Below are positions 41,400 to 51,867 of a DNA stretch of 64,000 nt, piece by piece. The notes under the pieces were generated by a model, which saw only the letters and a list, made by a program, of their open reading frames with translations, did no database searches and was not told where the DNA came from. Origin of the DNA: Incurvaria masculella (taxonomy: Eukaryota; Arthropoda; Insecta; Lepidoptera; Incurvariidae); assembly GCA_946894095.1 (NCBI GenBank), contig OX335660.1, forward strand, positions 6,081,001 through 6,145,000. Reading direction: 5' to 3'. A program made the translations under genes and the position numbers. Positions within the stretch are counted from its first letter, which is position 1, and each line of letters begins with the position of its first letter.

Positions 41400-42167
41400 T
41401 TTTTTGCTATGCCATCGATTCATCATGTTCCAATAATAATTAATGAAGATATAACGCGCGTTTTTTTATGTTGCGCGACGCATATGGCATAAGTCAAAAG
41501 TGCCCAACGATCCCCAAGAGCTTTAGAACTTACATGGGAACTTAGAACGAACCCTTTGCTTGGTTCAATGTGGAGACTTATGTTATTTAATTCCTGGCCA
41601 TATCGAGTGAGAGAGTTCAAGTCGCAAAAAAGTTCATCAGTTTAAAAACAAAAGATTATTCAATATTTAAATTCATTATTTTGGTATATCTATTTATAGG
41701 TAGCTATCGACGTGTCTGCATTGACATTTTAGGAATCATAACTGTACATGTAGTTAATATAACTACATTACAAATGCATCCAGTCAAATGTTTCATAAAC
41801 GTGTGCATGAAATATTTTGACCTTTCTTACGCGGGTAGTGGAATCAATTCCGCCACCCATAATTTGGAATTTTTCCACATTCTCTCCTCCCGTAATTAAT
41901 GCCTCCTACTAACACAGTAATACATGCATTGATGTAACGCTTAACCTGCGATAACATCAATGCATGACACATTTCTCGCGAAAGGTTTGCTTTATGTTCA
42001 AGTCTAGTTTTGACATAAAATTACAATTTTTACAACTTTAACGGTCGTTTCTACATACATATCACATTCGTTAAAAAACGACGTATTTGCTTAGTATGAA
42101 TAATTATGATTTACTTATGTGTTAGAAAAGTCCTAAAACAGAGTTGTGTATAAAATCGAACAGCGTA
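41400..42167. repeat. Unassigned intron with a partial element N
   Basis: About 41820-42075 contains CCGCCACCCATAATTTGGAATT, AATTAATGCCTCCTA and GTCGTTTCTACATACATATCACATTCG, phrases of element N (51365-51865). A short hairpin ATGCATTGATGT...ACATCAATGCAT is at 41924-41966. Confidence 0.55.
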
Positions 42168-42278
42168 TTCAGAGTGAACTATCGAAATTCAATACGAAAT
42201 CATCACTGGACTAGCCATACGAAATGCGAATTACTACGGACATAATCCGCGTATGAAAGTTAGTCAGCCCACTCTGAA
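42168..42278. mobile_element. Foldback element K, inverted copy
   Basis: TTCAGAGTGAACTATCG...CACTGGACTAGCCATACG...GTATGAAAGTTAGTCAGCCCACTCTGAA. Reverse complement of the layout at 51238-51323. Confidence 0.65.
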
Positions 42279-42599
42279 TAGGTACTTGTTTAGGAGTTTA
42301 TGGTATGAGCTTTAAAAACCGCACGGCTCACACGGAACTCAAAAGGTTTTGAAGGTTATACTGATAATGATAACCATCTGCCGATTGTTATCAGGTCTGC
42401 AAGTGGATATGACGATTTTTGGTACACTATTCTTATCTATCGGAAAAGTTTATCTTATCGCTTCGTACGTAACATCTTGCTTTCATCGAGTTTCAGAAAG
42501 TCAAGCAACATTAAGAAATATGTTTGCCTATTTGTCGAAAAATGTTCTTATAAATGTAATGTTTTTTAACACGCTGTAACCGACGTAAGGTTTTGGGCA
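42279..42599. other. No gene or repeat recognised
   Basis: A 76-codon frame has no domain signature. Confidence 0.35.
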
Positions 42600-42960
42600 T
42601 AATTTCAGCCCAACACACCGCACTCCCTAGGAATTAAGTGCCATGTCAGGACCTACCGTCTATGAGCGCTACATTGAACTGAATGGGAAACACGGACAAT
42701 ATGCCATGGTCGCTCTGACCATCTTCTGTCCAATGTGATGGTACCAACCAGGACAAAATTAACCCTACCACCTAGTAGAGAAAGAGGCCCATAGTTTTAC
42801 ATGGATCTTCAACTATGGAGCAAGCTCGCATTCGCGATGAAATTCATATATCCAACTCAGAAAGCGAAAGAAAGTGGTGCAATACAAGTCGGAATTGAAC
42901 CGAGGACCTCTCGCATAAAAAGGGAGTCCTTGCGCTCTCAGTTCCGCTCTCAACGGCACA
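42600..42960 (-). mobile_element. tRNA-headed SINE, inverted
   Basis: TTCAGCCCAACACACCGCACTCC, GCCATGTCAGGACC, CTACCACCTAGTAGAG, GTTTTACATGGATC, ATATCCAACTCAGAAAG, GGAATTGAACCGAGGACCTCTCGC, GTCCTTGCGC. Confidence 0.8.
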
Positions 42961-43259
42961 GGTATCAGGTTTTAACTGTAAAGTTACCAGGATCTAAAGC
43001 ATTCGGAATATTTAATTTTATTTTTACAAAGCGTTCACAAGATAATAAAGCAATTTTATTTATTGGTTTCAAGTTATTAAGAAACGTTGTTGCGTGTCAA
43101 TGGGCTTATTCTTCGAATGAATTCAGCGAAATTGTATATTCTGGCTATCATTTTCTCTCCGAAAGTGATGGATAGCTTATTTTATATATGTTATCATACG
43201 AAGCAAATTGACTTGAACCGGTATTATAGTCAATACTTTGAAATTCAGGATTGTTGTAT
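42961..43259. other. No gene recognised
   Basis: Two overlapping short frames, no motif. Confidence 0.35.
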
Positions 43260-43490
43260 TTTTTTTTGTAACTTGACATGGATAGCTGATACCAAGATAT
43301 TATGCATAAAATGGAAACTAGATGCCATGCCAGGACCGTCTTATATGCTGCAATTCATTCCACTTAGATATCGAAACAAAACTTTTTAGCAAAGCAGCTT
43401 TTTTTTCTAACTATAAATGAACGGGTAACACTCTAACACACCGCATTCCCGAAGGATCTAGGTGTCATGCCAGGACCTTGCCCTTTATTT
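43260..43490 (-). mobile_element. Two inverted SINE tail fragments
   Basis: 43260-43360: T9, GTAACTTGACATGGATAGCTGATACC, GATGCCATGCCAGGACC. 43395-43490: T6, CTAACACACCGCATTCCCGAAGGATC, GTCATGCCAGGACCTTGCCC. Both are 5'-truncated, as expected of partial reverse transcription. Confidence 0.72.
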
Positions 43491-44790
43491 ATCTTGGACC
43501 GGTTTGGACGTTAAACGAAAATATGTCTTCTATGTTTAAGAGCGGTCTTATATTTCTGTTTTCTGATGCTTTTCCAATGCGTTATTTTATATCAAATAAA
43601 AATATACTACAGTGAATCGAGCTGCAATTCCGATAGAAGCAATCGTCTGGCAACGTTAAATTACAAGTAACTAAGTAAATTGATTACTCTAACTGAGTTT
43701 CATTTCATTTTATTTCATTTTTATTCACCTACAGGTACATTACATACACTCGGATACGTCAGTTGGTTGCAAGAATTAACATACAAATATGCAATACACA
43801 TCTCAGATCATATAAACATGTCTATTATTATAAAATTTTACTTTCATCATCAGCTGTAAAGAGGCCTCGTCATAAATAGAGAGTCAGATAAAAAACAATA
43901 CATGAATGATTAGATTGTCAATGATTAAAAATATGTTACAATTAAGGAAACAATAGTGGCAGCTGTAAATAGGCTTTGTCAAATAGTGTAAAATTATTAT
44001 TATTAACTTCCTAGTATAATATATAGATATAAAAGATAAAAATGCCATCATACAGGAATTAACAGTTAAAACAGTTAGCCATAAACATTCAAGGTTACTG
44101 TTTCTTTTAATTGTTTTTTAACTGCTTGCCATAACTGTTTTTTCTTACTGTTTCCTCAACTGCATTAAACCTGTTTTTAGCTTTACTATTTTTTGCATTC
44201 TTACTTTCGTCTTATATTCAGCGAAAAGGTACTGTCTAATCTGTTAAAATTCCAGTACTTCTGAAAACTGGACAGTTGCACTCCTAATTTGTAGACAGCC
44301 GTAATGTTCAATCAGTTAATATAACCGTTTCAAAATCATCTGATCAGTCACACGTGCTATTTTTACCAAGGGGTACTGTTCGATCAGTTAATATAACAAT
44401 TTTATATAAACTGTTTTGGCTCTTTAATAGATACTTACCGTAATACATTTATAGTAATGAGAATAACTTTACCATAAATGACTAAATTTTAACTGTGCTA
44501 AAAGAGTAAACAGTTGGACATCATTTTTTTCAGTGTACGAAGTATGTGATAAAGGTCTTCGACAGACAAGGGTATTGTAGCGAAGTTATCTAATTTCACT
44601 CGCGGGAAACCTAAAAGGCAAGTGTTTTCCCCGACGGTGTTGGTAAGTATCGGAGTACACGCTGATAATGGTAAATAAATATTCCCAGAAGCAAGTGTAC
44701 GAAGATGCGGCTAATGGCACTCCCCGGCAAAAGCGTGGGACGCCGCAGGTGCGCTCTCGGCGCGGGATTCGCACGACATCCCGACTGCCT
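43491..44790. other. AT-rich intron, no gene
   Basis: Many CTGTTTT/AACTG phrases from 44080 to 44530 suggest an old repeat, but I cannot define a unit. Confidence 0.35.
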
Positions 44791-45073
44791 GACATTGAGC
44801 GGCGCCTAGCTCAGGGGCAGGGGGACTTGCCTTCCATCCTACAGGTCAAGGGTTCGATCCCCGCCCGTTCACGCACCGCTTTCTTTCTATTTCCGAGTTG
44901 GATAAGTGCATTTCGTCAATGCGAGCTGCTCCGTGGTTCGGTGCATGTAAAACCTTAGGTCCCCTTCCCCCGCCCGTTAAGCCCGCCCGGGTCAGTACCA
45001 TCGTATTGATAAATGATTACAGATTACCGTGGTTAACACTCATTTTAAGGTTTGTGGAAAACGGCTTACTCCC

Positions 45074-45153
45074 GGTGTGTCGATGAAATTGCACGACATT
45101 TCGTTCGTTTCAAACGTTTGGTTCGAAACGTCGTGCAATATCATCGACACACC
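45074..45153. mobile_element. 80-bp hairpin within the nested insertion
   Basis: GGTGTGTCGATGAAATTGCACGACATTTCG mirrors CGAAACGTCGTGCAATATCATCGACACACC with two mismatches. It is the right end of a ~150-bp insert flanked by ATCGTATTG-like repeats. Confidence 0.75.
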
Positions 45154-45208
45154 TTGTATCGTATCGTATTGGATGAAAAGGTGATCGAAGCGGCAACTGT
45201 TTCCAGTT

Positions 45209-45446
45209 AAATATTTTTTTTGTTTTTTTTTTATGCGACTGGACATGATGGCTAATACCACACCTTCCCAGGAAGGGGACCTACAGTGGAAGGGGACCTA
45301 CAGTGGAACGTGGAATCCGAACCACGGCCAGCCTCTCTCAACGGTCTAATGGTCACCCATCCAAGACCAGACCGGACCCAGCGTTGCTTAACTTCGGAGA
45401 GCGATCGCCGAAGTGTCGCGCCAATGGGCCACTCAGGCTGAAATAT
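45209..45446 (-). mobile_element. 5S-headed SINE, inverted, with AAATAT target duplication
   Basis: AAATAT at 45209-45214 and 45441-45446 flank the insert. Tail is T-rich, then ATGCGACTGGACATGATGG; the middle is deleted; the head reads CCACGGCCAGCCTCTCTCAA, GGTCACCCATCCAAGACC, AGCGTTGCTTAACTTCGG and GGGCCACTCAGGCTG. Reverse-complemented, the head carries CCGAAGTTAAGCAACG and CTTGGATGGGTGACC, the 5S rRNA A and C boxes. Confidence 0.88.
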
Positions 45447-45643
45447 ATAGCCGTGGTCATAAAGGGAAGGTCTTGGCATGGCTCCTAAATCATTTGGGAA
45501 TGCGGTGTGTTGGGTTAAATGACGGTGGGTGCGGTATAAGCCATCCGTGTCTAGCTAAATAAGAAATATCTTAACTTGAAAAACAGCAAGCGCTGCTCGT
45601 GACTAAGAACGTGGCGCTTCGCCTGTCATTCCAGATGTGTGGG

Positions 45644-45940
45644 TTTTTAGGGTTCCGTACCCAAAGGGTGCCAACAGAAACCTATTACTAAGCCTCCGCT
45701 ATCCGTCCGTCCGTCCGTCTGTCACAGGGCTGTAATCTCATGAATCGTAATATTTAGGCAGCTGAAATTTTCACAGAGTATGTATTTATTTTGCCGCTGT
45801 AACAACAAATAGGTAAAACTAAAAATAATAAAAATTAAAGGGGGTTCCATACAAATAAAACGTGATTTTTTGTGTTAAATCTTTTACGATGGTACGGAAC
45901 CCTTCGTGTGCGAGTCCGACTCGCGCTTGGCCGGTTTTTT
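45644..45940 (+). mobile_element. (GTCY)n MITE, full length
   Basis: TTTTTAGGGTTCCGTACCC to GAGTCCGACTCGCGCTTGGCCGGTTTTTT. Confidence 0.88.
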
Positions 45941-46605
45941 CGGGAGACGTTTGACTTTATTTTATCTTTCCGAGTTGGATAAGTGAATTTCGTAGGTCCC
46001 TTTCTTATTATGTAGTAAGGTAAGGCCCAAAAAAAATAATCTGGATATTATGTGTACAGAACTTAACTAACCGTCCAACATTTTGTCTCTTGTACTCGTA
46101 TATTCTTCTCCGCATTTTCCAAGTAAGTTCCTAATGGTAATCTCTCTCCGCTGTTTTACCGAATTTTAATGATAAATTACTAAATTAGTATTATTCCTGA
46201 GCTCTTTCCTCTCTTTGTTCTAATTTGCCGAAAATTAAAACAAGTAGGTAAGCATTATTATAGGTTATTTTGAAAATTGTATTAGTCTGGTTTTGAACTA
46301 GTTCAAATTCAGTACAATTCAGTTGTGTACCTACCTCAATAACTTTGCCAAAACCGGAAATAATGTTATTATAATCAGATCCGTATTTGGTGGGCCTTCA
46401 TGAACTAATCTGAAGGATTAAATTGGCAGGTAAAAGGGACAATGTCCCGTATAAAAATTATGTAAACGCAGTCCCGCAGTCTATATTTAACTTCAAGTAA
46501 TCTAGTCAACAAAGGACTTTTAAAATGATTAATGATACCAGCGTTTTGTTCGTACAAAAGTATAATTCTCACGTCCACGGAAATAAGGGCAGCTCTTACT
46601 CTCGT
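45941..46605. other. Unassigned intron with a small SINE scrap
   Basis: CCGAGTTGGATAAGTGAATTTCGTAGGTCCC (about 45968-45998) is SINE body. The rest is AT-rich and unassigned. Confidence 0.45.
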
Positions 46606-46743
46606 TCTACACCCAAAGGGTGCCAACGGAACCCTATTTCTAAGTCTCCACTGTCCGTCCGTCCGTCTGTCACAGGACTGTATCTCATGAACCGTAATAA
46701 GTAGGCAGCTGAATTTTTCACAGAGTATGTATTTATTTTGCCG
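46606..46743 (+). mobile_element. (GTCY)n MITE, 5' half
   Basis: ACCCAAAGGGTGCCAACGG, AAGTCTCCACTGTCCGTCCGTCC, CACAGAGTATGTATTTATTTTGCCG, then truncated. Confidence 0.78.
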
Positions 46744-46749
46744 AAAAAA

Positions 46750-46872
46750 AAATTACGACTATTTTGCCATTTTAATGGCAGCCACCGTGCAAAATTGTGC
46801 CTTATCCAAAGAATGCATTTCTTAAAATTTTCCAACCATAGATGTCATATGACTTCACGACAGCCTGAACGC
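46750..46872 (+). repeat. Dispersed repeat J, 3' fragment
   Basis: TTAATGGCAGCCACCGTGCAAAATTGTGCCTTA, AGAATGCATTTCTTAAAATTTTCC, TGACTTCACGACAGCC match 27425-27532. Confidence 0.72.
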
Positions 46873-47367
46873 GGGGTGTGAGCGATTGCATTTCTCCAAG
46901 AGGCTCGAATCAATAAATACCTATCTGCTATTATCGTGTCGCTGACGGAAATGTATACAGTGAAGTATTACAAGTGCATGTCTAAGCATGCGTGCACACA
47001 TCAGCTCCGTAGCCCGATTCCTAAAGGACTGTATCCCGTAGACTTAGGCGGTGACAGGACTCAATACGCGAAAAACCGTCGATTTAAAAAAAATCGTTGT
47101 GACATACCGTTATACGAGTTATTCGTGAAGACAACCAATATATGTTAAACACTATTTCGAAAATCTAGCTGTAATTTTTTTCTGTATTTATTCTGAAAAT
47201 GTGTAAAAAAGTTATTTGCTGCAAAAATGAATTGTCATCGTATGTGAAAAATGCAAAACATTATCTTTGGTAAAATATAGTAGATTTAAATGTTCTTTAC
47301 TGTGCTTTTTTGTTTTTTAACTCCATGTTTCTACAGTGCTAAAAGTTATTAAAACAGGTATTTTTGA
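46873..47367. other. No gene recognised
   Basis: A 70-codon frame at 46936-47148 has no motif. Confidence 0.35.
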
Positions 47368-47725
47368 GCGGCTCGTAGTTTAGGGACGCGTGGACTTGCC
47401 TTCTATGACAGAGTGCATGGGTTCGAATCCCCCCCCCCCCCATTCATACACCGCTGTATCTCTCTTGCTGAGTTGGATAAGTACATGTCGTCATGGTTGC
47501 GAACTGTTCCATGGTTCAGACTACATGTTAAACTCCCGCGTTGGTACCATCGCATAGGATAAAAACATAGTTGAAGCCCCAATGACATTTTTTCCGCGCT
47601 TTTCATCCAGTGCAATGGGTTCATAAAGGGAAGGTCCTGGCGGGGCACCTAATTCCTACGGGAATACGGTATGTTAGGCTAATCGGTGTGGTATTAGCAA
47701 TCCATGGCCAGTTAGTTACATAAAA
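47368..47725 (+). mobile_element. tRNA-headed SINE, full length
   Basis: GAGCGGCTCGTAGTTTAGGGACGCG, GGGTTCGAATCCCCC (box B), GAGTTGGATAAGTACATGTCG, GGTCCTGGCGGGGCACC, GCAATCCATGGCCAG, TTACATAAAAAA. Its A tail abuts the next MITE. Confidence 0.85.
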
Positions 47726-47993
47726 AACCGGCCAAGTGCAAGTCGGACTCGCACACGAAGGGTTCTGTACCATCATAAAAGATTTAACACAAGCAAATCA
47801 CGTTTAATTTTCGTTATTTTTTTATTTTACCTATTTGTTTTGTAGCGGCAAAATAAATACACACTCTGTGAAAATTTCAGCTGCCTACCTATTAAGGTTT
47901 ATGAGATAGATTCCTGTTACAGACGGACGGACGGACAGCGGAGGCTTAGAAATAGGGTTCCGTTTGCACCCTTCGGGTACGGAACCCTAAAAA
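47722..47993 (-). mobile_element. (GTCY)n MITE, inverted
   Basis: AAAAAACCGGCCAAGTGCAAGTCGG to CACCCTTCGGGTACGGAACCCTAAAAA. Inserted at, or sharing, the A tail of the preceding SINE. Confidence 0.88.
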
Positions 47994-48563
47994 TCGCATG
48001 ATTGCAACAGAGCACGGGTGCGTGCTTATGATATGTCCATGTATCTTCGTCGGTCTGTCTATGCGTGTTCCAAGCTTGCCGGAACCAACGCTTTTTCTGG
48101 CATTGGTTCAACATGATAACTGTTTCATTGACATACTCTTTCGGTTTCAGTTTCTTTGTTTCCTCGATTAGATGTATATGAAACACTCGCATTGTGGGGA
48201 CATTGTGGCGAAATTACGATACGATAAAAAAATAAATAATTTATCGTGGCTTTAGAAATTTGAGGTACATTAAAATTAAGAACAAGAATAAGACATTTTA
48301 TTTTGCCACAACACGTAAGTACAAATGAGTAATGAACAAGAAAAAACTATATTGAATAAAAAACAATTTTAAACTTCTAAATTATAAGAACAACACAAAC
48401 CAAACATCTCCCCTAAACAGTTTCAATGCCCCTCCAATTGCCTCTGGGCTCTTTACTGCCCAGACTTATAAATATACTATAATAATAATAGTACACTCAT
48501 TTGGCACGACATACATAAATAATTCAATTCAAACTATTAAAGTACTAATTTCCATTGTAATTT
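47994..48563. other. No gene recognised
   Basis: AT-rich intron with short chance frames. Confidence 0.35.
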
Positions 48564-48690
48564 TTAACCGACTTTAAAAAAGGAGGAGGTTCTCAATTCA
48601 ACTGTATATATTTTTTTAATATTTGTTACCTCAGAACTTTCGCCTGGGTGAACCGATTTTTTAAGACGTGGTTAAGCTAAAAAAGTTAAG
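48564..48690 (+). mobile_element. AACCGACTTC-family fragment
   Basis: TTTTTAACCGACTTTAAAAAAGGAGGAGGTTCTCAATTCAACTG, TTGTTACCTCAGAACTTTCGCCTGGGTGAACCGATTTT: the classic lepidopteran phrase order. Confidence 0.75.
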
Positions 48691-49269
48691 GGCGCTAGAA
48701 AATCATTATTTCTCAAAATGGGCGGTGGACGAAATAAGTTTGAGAACCTCTGCTCTAGACATTTCAAGAGACGCATGTAGCTACTACCAGAGAGTATATA
48801 TTCTGGGCGGTCACAACATTCCTGGTCACGATAAGGCAAATGGCTGAATCTGGGTTCACATGTTAGAGAACAACCTTCTGATGCTAAATATGTAGTTGCG
48901 GTGTCTATATTGGCTATATAATTTAGATGTTGGTATGTACCTGCTGATGAATGTACTGATTGTCTAGAAATATTGATACCTATTAACTATACAACAATAA
49001 CCAGGCGGTTGTTTTATTAAAAACGTATGCCTAAAGTTATACCTGTAACCTAAATCGCCTGTAACTACGAAATACAACAAAAGATTTGTTTAGTTTTGGT
49101 ATTGCTAAGCAAGTATGTACTGATACCTTCATGCTTCGTTATTTGCAGCCTTATCATATATATTTTTTGTCAAAAAAAACTACTTTTTCAGGCGCCTTAT
49201 CTACGTAACGCAACCACTTGGCGCAGGGAGACTGACACATTTAGCTTCAGAGGGTTGGTCTTCATCCTG
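48691..49269. other. No gene recognised
   Basis: AT-rich intron. Confidence 0.35.
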
Positions 49270-49658
49270 CGAACCCAGTTTCAGCCATTTTTTTTTTATG
49301 TGACTGGACATGGATGGCTAATACCACAAGTTCTGTCATGGTATTAGCCCAACACACCACATGGGAACTAGGTGCCATGCCAAGACCTTCCTTATATTGC
49401 ACGGCTACATTGAACTGGATGGAAAACACGGACAATTTTCATTGCCGCTTCGACCATCGTTCATCCAATGCGATGGTACCAACCCGGGCGGGATAAACCC
49501 TACCCCCTTATAAGTAAGGAAGGGGACCTACAGCTTAACGTGGAATCCGAACCACGGCCAGCCTCTCTCAACGGTCGAATGGTCACTCATCCAAGAGAGC
49601 CACCCATTCGGAGAGCGATCGCCGAAGTGTCGCGCCACTGGGCCACTGAGGCTGACAA
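49270..49658 (-). mobile_element. 5S-headed SINE, inverted, best full-length copy
   Basis: Poly(T), TGTGACTGGACATGGATGGC, CACATGGGAACTAGGTGCCATGCCAAGACC, TACATTGAACTGGATGG, GATGGTACCAACCCGGGCGGG, TTAACGTGGAATCCGAACCACGGCCAGCC, GGTCACTCATCCAAGAG, GAGCGATCGCCGAAGTGTCGCGCCACTGGGCCACTGAGGCTG. The central 5S part (GTTAAGCAACG) is deleted, but its flanks are intact. Confidence 0.85.
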
Positions 49659-50115
49659 CATTTACTTTATCGTTACCATTTTTGTCGCGACTTCCTAGTC
49701 TAATACCACAAGCCACGGCCGTACACCACGGCGCGATTAGAGCTGTCTAAACACGGTTCGCGGCGGAGGTTGCGGAGTAATTGGCACATTAACAACGTTG
49801 CTTTCTTTCATTGCATATTTACGATTTCGCGATACACCGAATGGCTGAGAAAACTGCATTTATTTGGCGTCTGCCACAACTACACTTGCACATGAATAAT
49901 TGACATACACGGGTGCACGCTCTTCACTTTTCCCTATATTTTTTTACGATAATAAAGAAGAATGGAAGGAACATTTTTTAAATATAAATTGACAAATAAA
50001 TATATTCATTACTGTAATAGGATATTGTGCTAACTTACACAAACATTGTTTCTTCTTGTTTCTGTATGTAGAAAGTTTCAATATCTTGTAACTTTAAAAA
50101 AATTAGGATTTTCGG
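49659..50115. other. No gene recognised
   Basis: GTTACCATTTTTGTCGCGACTTCCTAGTC (49673-49701) echoes 4234-4262, a small dispersed repeat. Confidence 0.4.
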
Positions 50116-50161
50116 CCTTTTTACATGGAGGTGGTTATTTCTTCACCTCCATGCCTTTTTA
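50116..50161. mobile_element. 30-bp palindromic insertion with 8-bp target duplication
   Basis: CCTTTTTA (50116-50123), CATGGAGGTGGTTATTTCTTCACCTCCATG (50124-50153), CCTTTTTA (50154-50161). The duplicated target is the left tip of the MITE that follows. Shares CATGGAGGTG/CACCTCCATG ends with 33580-33610. Confidence 0.85.
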
Positions 50162-50452
50162 GGGTTCCGTACCCAAAGGGTGAAAACGGAACCCTATTAC
50201 TAAGCCTCCGCTGTCCGTCCGTCCGTCCGTCCGTCTGTCACAGGGCTGTATCTCATGAACCGTAATAGGTAGGCAGCTGAAATTTTCACAGAGTATGTAT
50301 TTATTTCGCCGCTATAACAACAAATAGGTAATATAAAAAAAAATTTAAAAACTAAAGGGGGGTACAAAAAACGTGATTTTTTTGTGTTAAATCTTGTACG
50401 ATGGTACGGAACCCTTCGTGTGTGAGTCCGACTCGCACTTGGCCGGTTTTTT
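50156..50452 (+). mobile_element. (GTCY)n MITE, full length
   Basis: TTTTTAGGGTTCCGTACCCAAAGGG to GAGTCCGACTCGCACTTGGCCGGTTTTTT. Confidence 0.88.
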
Positions 50453-51009
50453 ATTTACTTGTGCTCTAAGACCTTGCTTCTTGCTAAATTCTATGATACC
50501 AGGTCAACAGGAAGTTGACTGGACGCGAGACTGAACGGATTGTATGAACCTATAAGTTCTGATTGTTTTGCGATACTAAAAATATGCGACATAAATGGCG
50601 TATTTTTGTATCGCGTTGACTTAGAAGCTTGATTCCCTACTGCACCAAGGTACCTGAGAATCTGATATTAATTTCAAACCAAAACCAAGGGTCTTGACAG
50701 ATAGACAGACGGACAACTAATTGATCCAATGAGGGTCTGATCCTTTGACGAACGGAACCATACAAATCTGTGCCCTCGTCCAATGCGAGTCTTTTTCATC
50801 GTTCTTTGAGATCCTCGCGATCTGCCGACCCCGGAGTCACCGGCGTGATTGTGCTCGCCCCTCGCCAAAGCCGGATGCAGACGGACTGACAGACAGCCGA
50901 TTGATTCGGACCCTAACACGAAGCAATCATCCAATCAGCTCGCCTGTCGGTCACTGCAAATTGCAATCACTACCCTAACATGAGATGCGAAAAATAACAG
51001 TTTTAAATA
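50453..51009. other. Intron, decayed repeat near 50690-50770
   Basis: GACAGATAGACAGACGGACAAC...GAACGGAACC resembles a decayed lepidopteran (GACA)n-bearing repeat. The rest is unassigned. Confidence 0.4.
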
Positions 51010-51178
51010 ACATTGAACCGACTTCAAGCAACCTGAAGTAGAGAGCGGTACAAAAGTGCATGAGGGGTCCATCATACATTTCATTCTTCCGACTCAAAAA
51101 ATAACAAAAATCGTTACTACAAAAATGGCAATTATTTTTTACTTTTTAGTGCTTTTTCTTTGAAGTCGGTTATTTTTT
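51010..51178. mobile_element. ~165-bp AACCGACTTC/GAAGTCGGTT foldback element
   Basis: AACCGACTTCAAGC at 51016 and TTTGAAGTCGGTTA at about 51161-51174 are inverted. CAATTATTTTTTACTTTTTAGTGC resembles the arm at 12985-13010. Confidence 0.7.
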
Positions 51179-51237
51179 TTGTTATTTTTTTTTTACATTA
51201 TTTCGTATCCACATTCTAAGATCTTAATTATTAATAA

Positions 51238-51323
51238 AGAGTGGGTGGACTAACTTTAATACGCGCATTATGTAAGTCTCATTTTGTATGGTTAGTCCGG
51301 TGATAATCCCGTAGTTCACTCTG
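51238..51323. mobile_element. Foldback element K, best copy
   Basis: AGAGTGGGTGGACTAACTTTAATACG and TTTTGTATGGTTAGTCCGGTGATAATCCCGTAGTTCACTCT. Ends AGAGTG/CACTCT. Confidence 0.7.
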
Positions 51324-51364
51324 ATTTCGACTGTAACTCTCTGTTGGCTCTTACAACTTACAGA

Positions 51365-51865
51365 AACTTGTTCTAACATTTTGTGCATTTGGTGTAGTTA
51401 ATCTTAGGAATGTGATATGTATGTATAATCGACTGTTAAGCAAGGACATAATAATTAAAGAAAGAGCCCTGTAAAAAGAACAACTTTTTGAATATACTGC
51501 AAGGCTGGACCCGAAATAGCAAAACATACCATTCGCGGGTATAGCGTCTACCAATTTCGCCACCTGCTTTATAATCTTTGACGCGACACAGATCTTAGCT
51601 ATAATCTTAAACACCGTCTTATTAGGAGGCATTGATTAAGGGAAGAGGGACTGTAGGTGAATTCCAAATTATGGGTATAAAGCAGGTGGCGAAATAGGTA
51701 TACGCAATACCCGCGAATGCTATGTTTTGCTGGTTCGGGTCTAGCCTTGCAGCATATTCATAAAGTATGTAGTTCTTTCTACAGAGCTCTTTCTTTTATG
51801 AATGTGTCCTTGCCTCACGGTTGATTACACATACATATCACATTCCTTGGAAAAAGCGATGTACA
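51365..51865. mobile_element. ~500-bp foldback element N
   Basis: Left arm (about 51403-51575) includes GGAATGTGATATGTATGTATAATC, GCAAGGCTGGACCCG, GCAAAACATACCATTCGCGGGTAT and TTTCGCCACCTGCTTTAT. The right arm (about 51672-51862) repeats these inverted (ATAAAGCAGGTGGCGAAAT, CCGCGAATGCTATGTTTTGC, CGGGTCTAGCCTTGC, ACACATACATATCACATTCC). Arms ~170 bp, diverged. Confidence 0.8.
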
Positions 51866-51867
51866 TT

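Larger units (their letters stand above)
44796..45556 (+). mobile_element. tRNA-headed SINE, three pieces, with two nested insertions
   Basis: Pieces: 44796-45010 (GAGCGGCGCCTAGCTCAGGGGCAG, GGGTTCGATCCCCGCC, GAGTTGGATAAGTGCATTTCG), about 45158-45208 (ATCGTATTGGATGAAAAGGTGATCGAAGCGG) and 45447-45556 (TAGCCGTGGTCATAAAGGG, GGTCTTGGCATGGCTCC, AAGCCATCCGTGTCTAGC). The first gap holds a foldback insert, the second a 5S-headed SINE. Confidence 0.82.

Noticed and set aside
44796..44870. True tRNA gene
   Set aside because: Boxes A and B are present but the stems are poorly formed and the sequence continues into a SINE body repeated many times.
49500..49658. 5S rRNA gene
   Set aside because: Only the promoter portion is recognisable, the centre is deleted, and it is fused to a SINE body.
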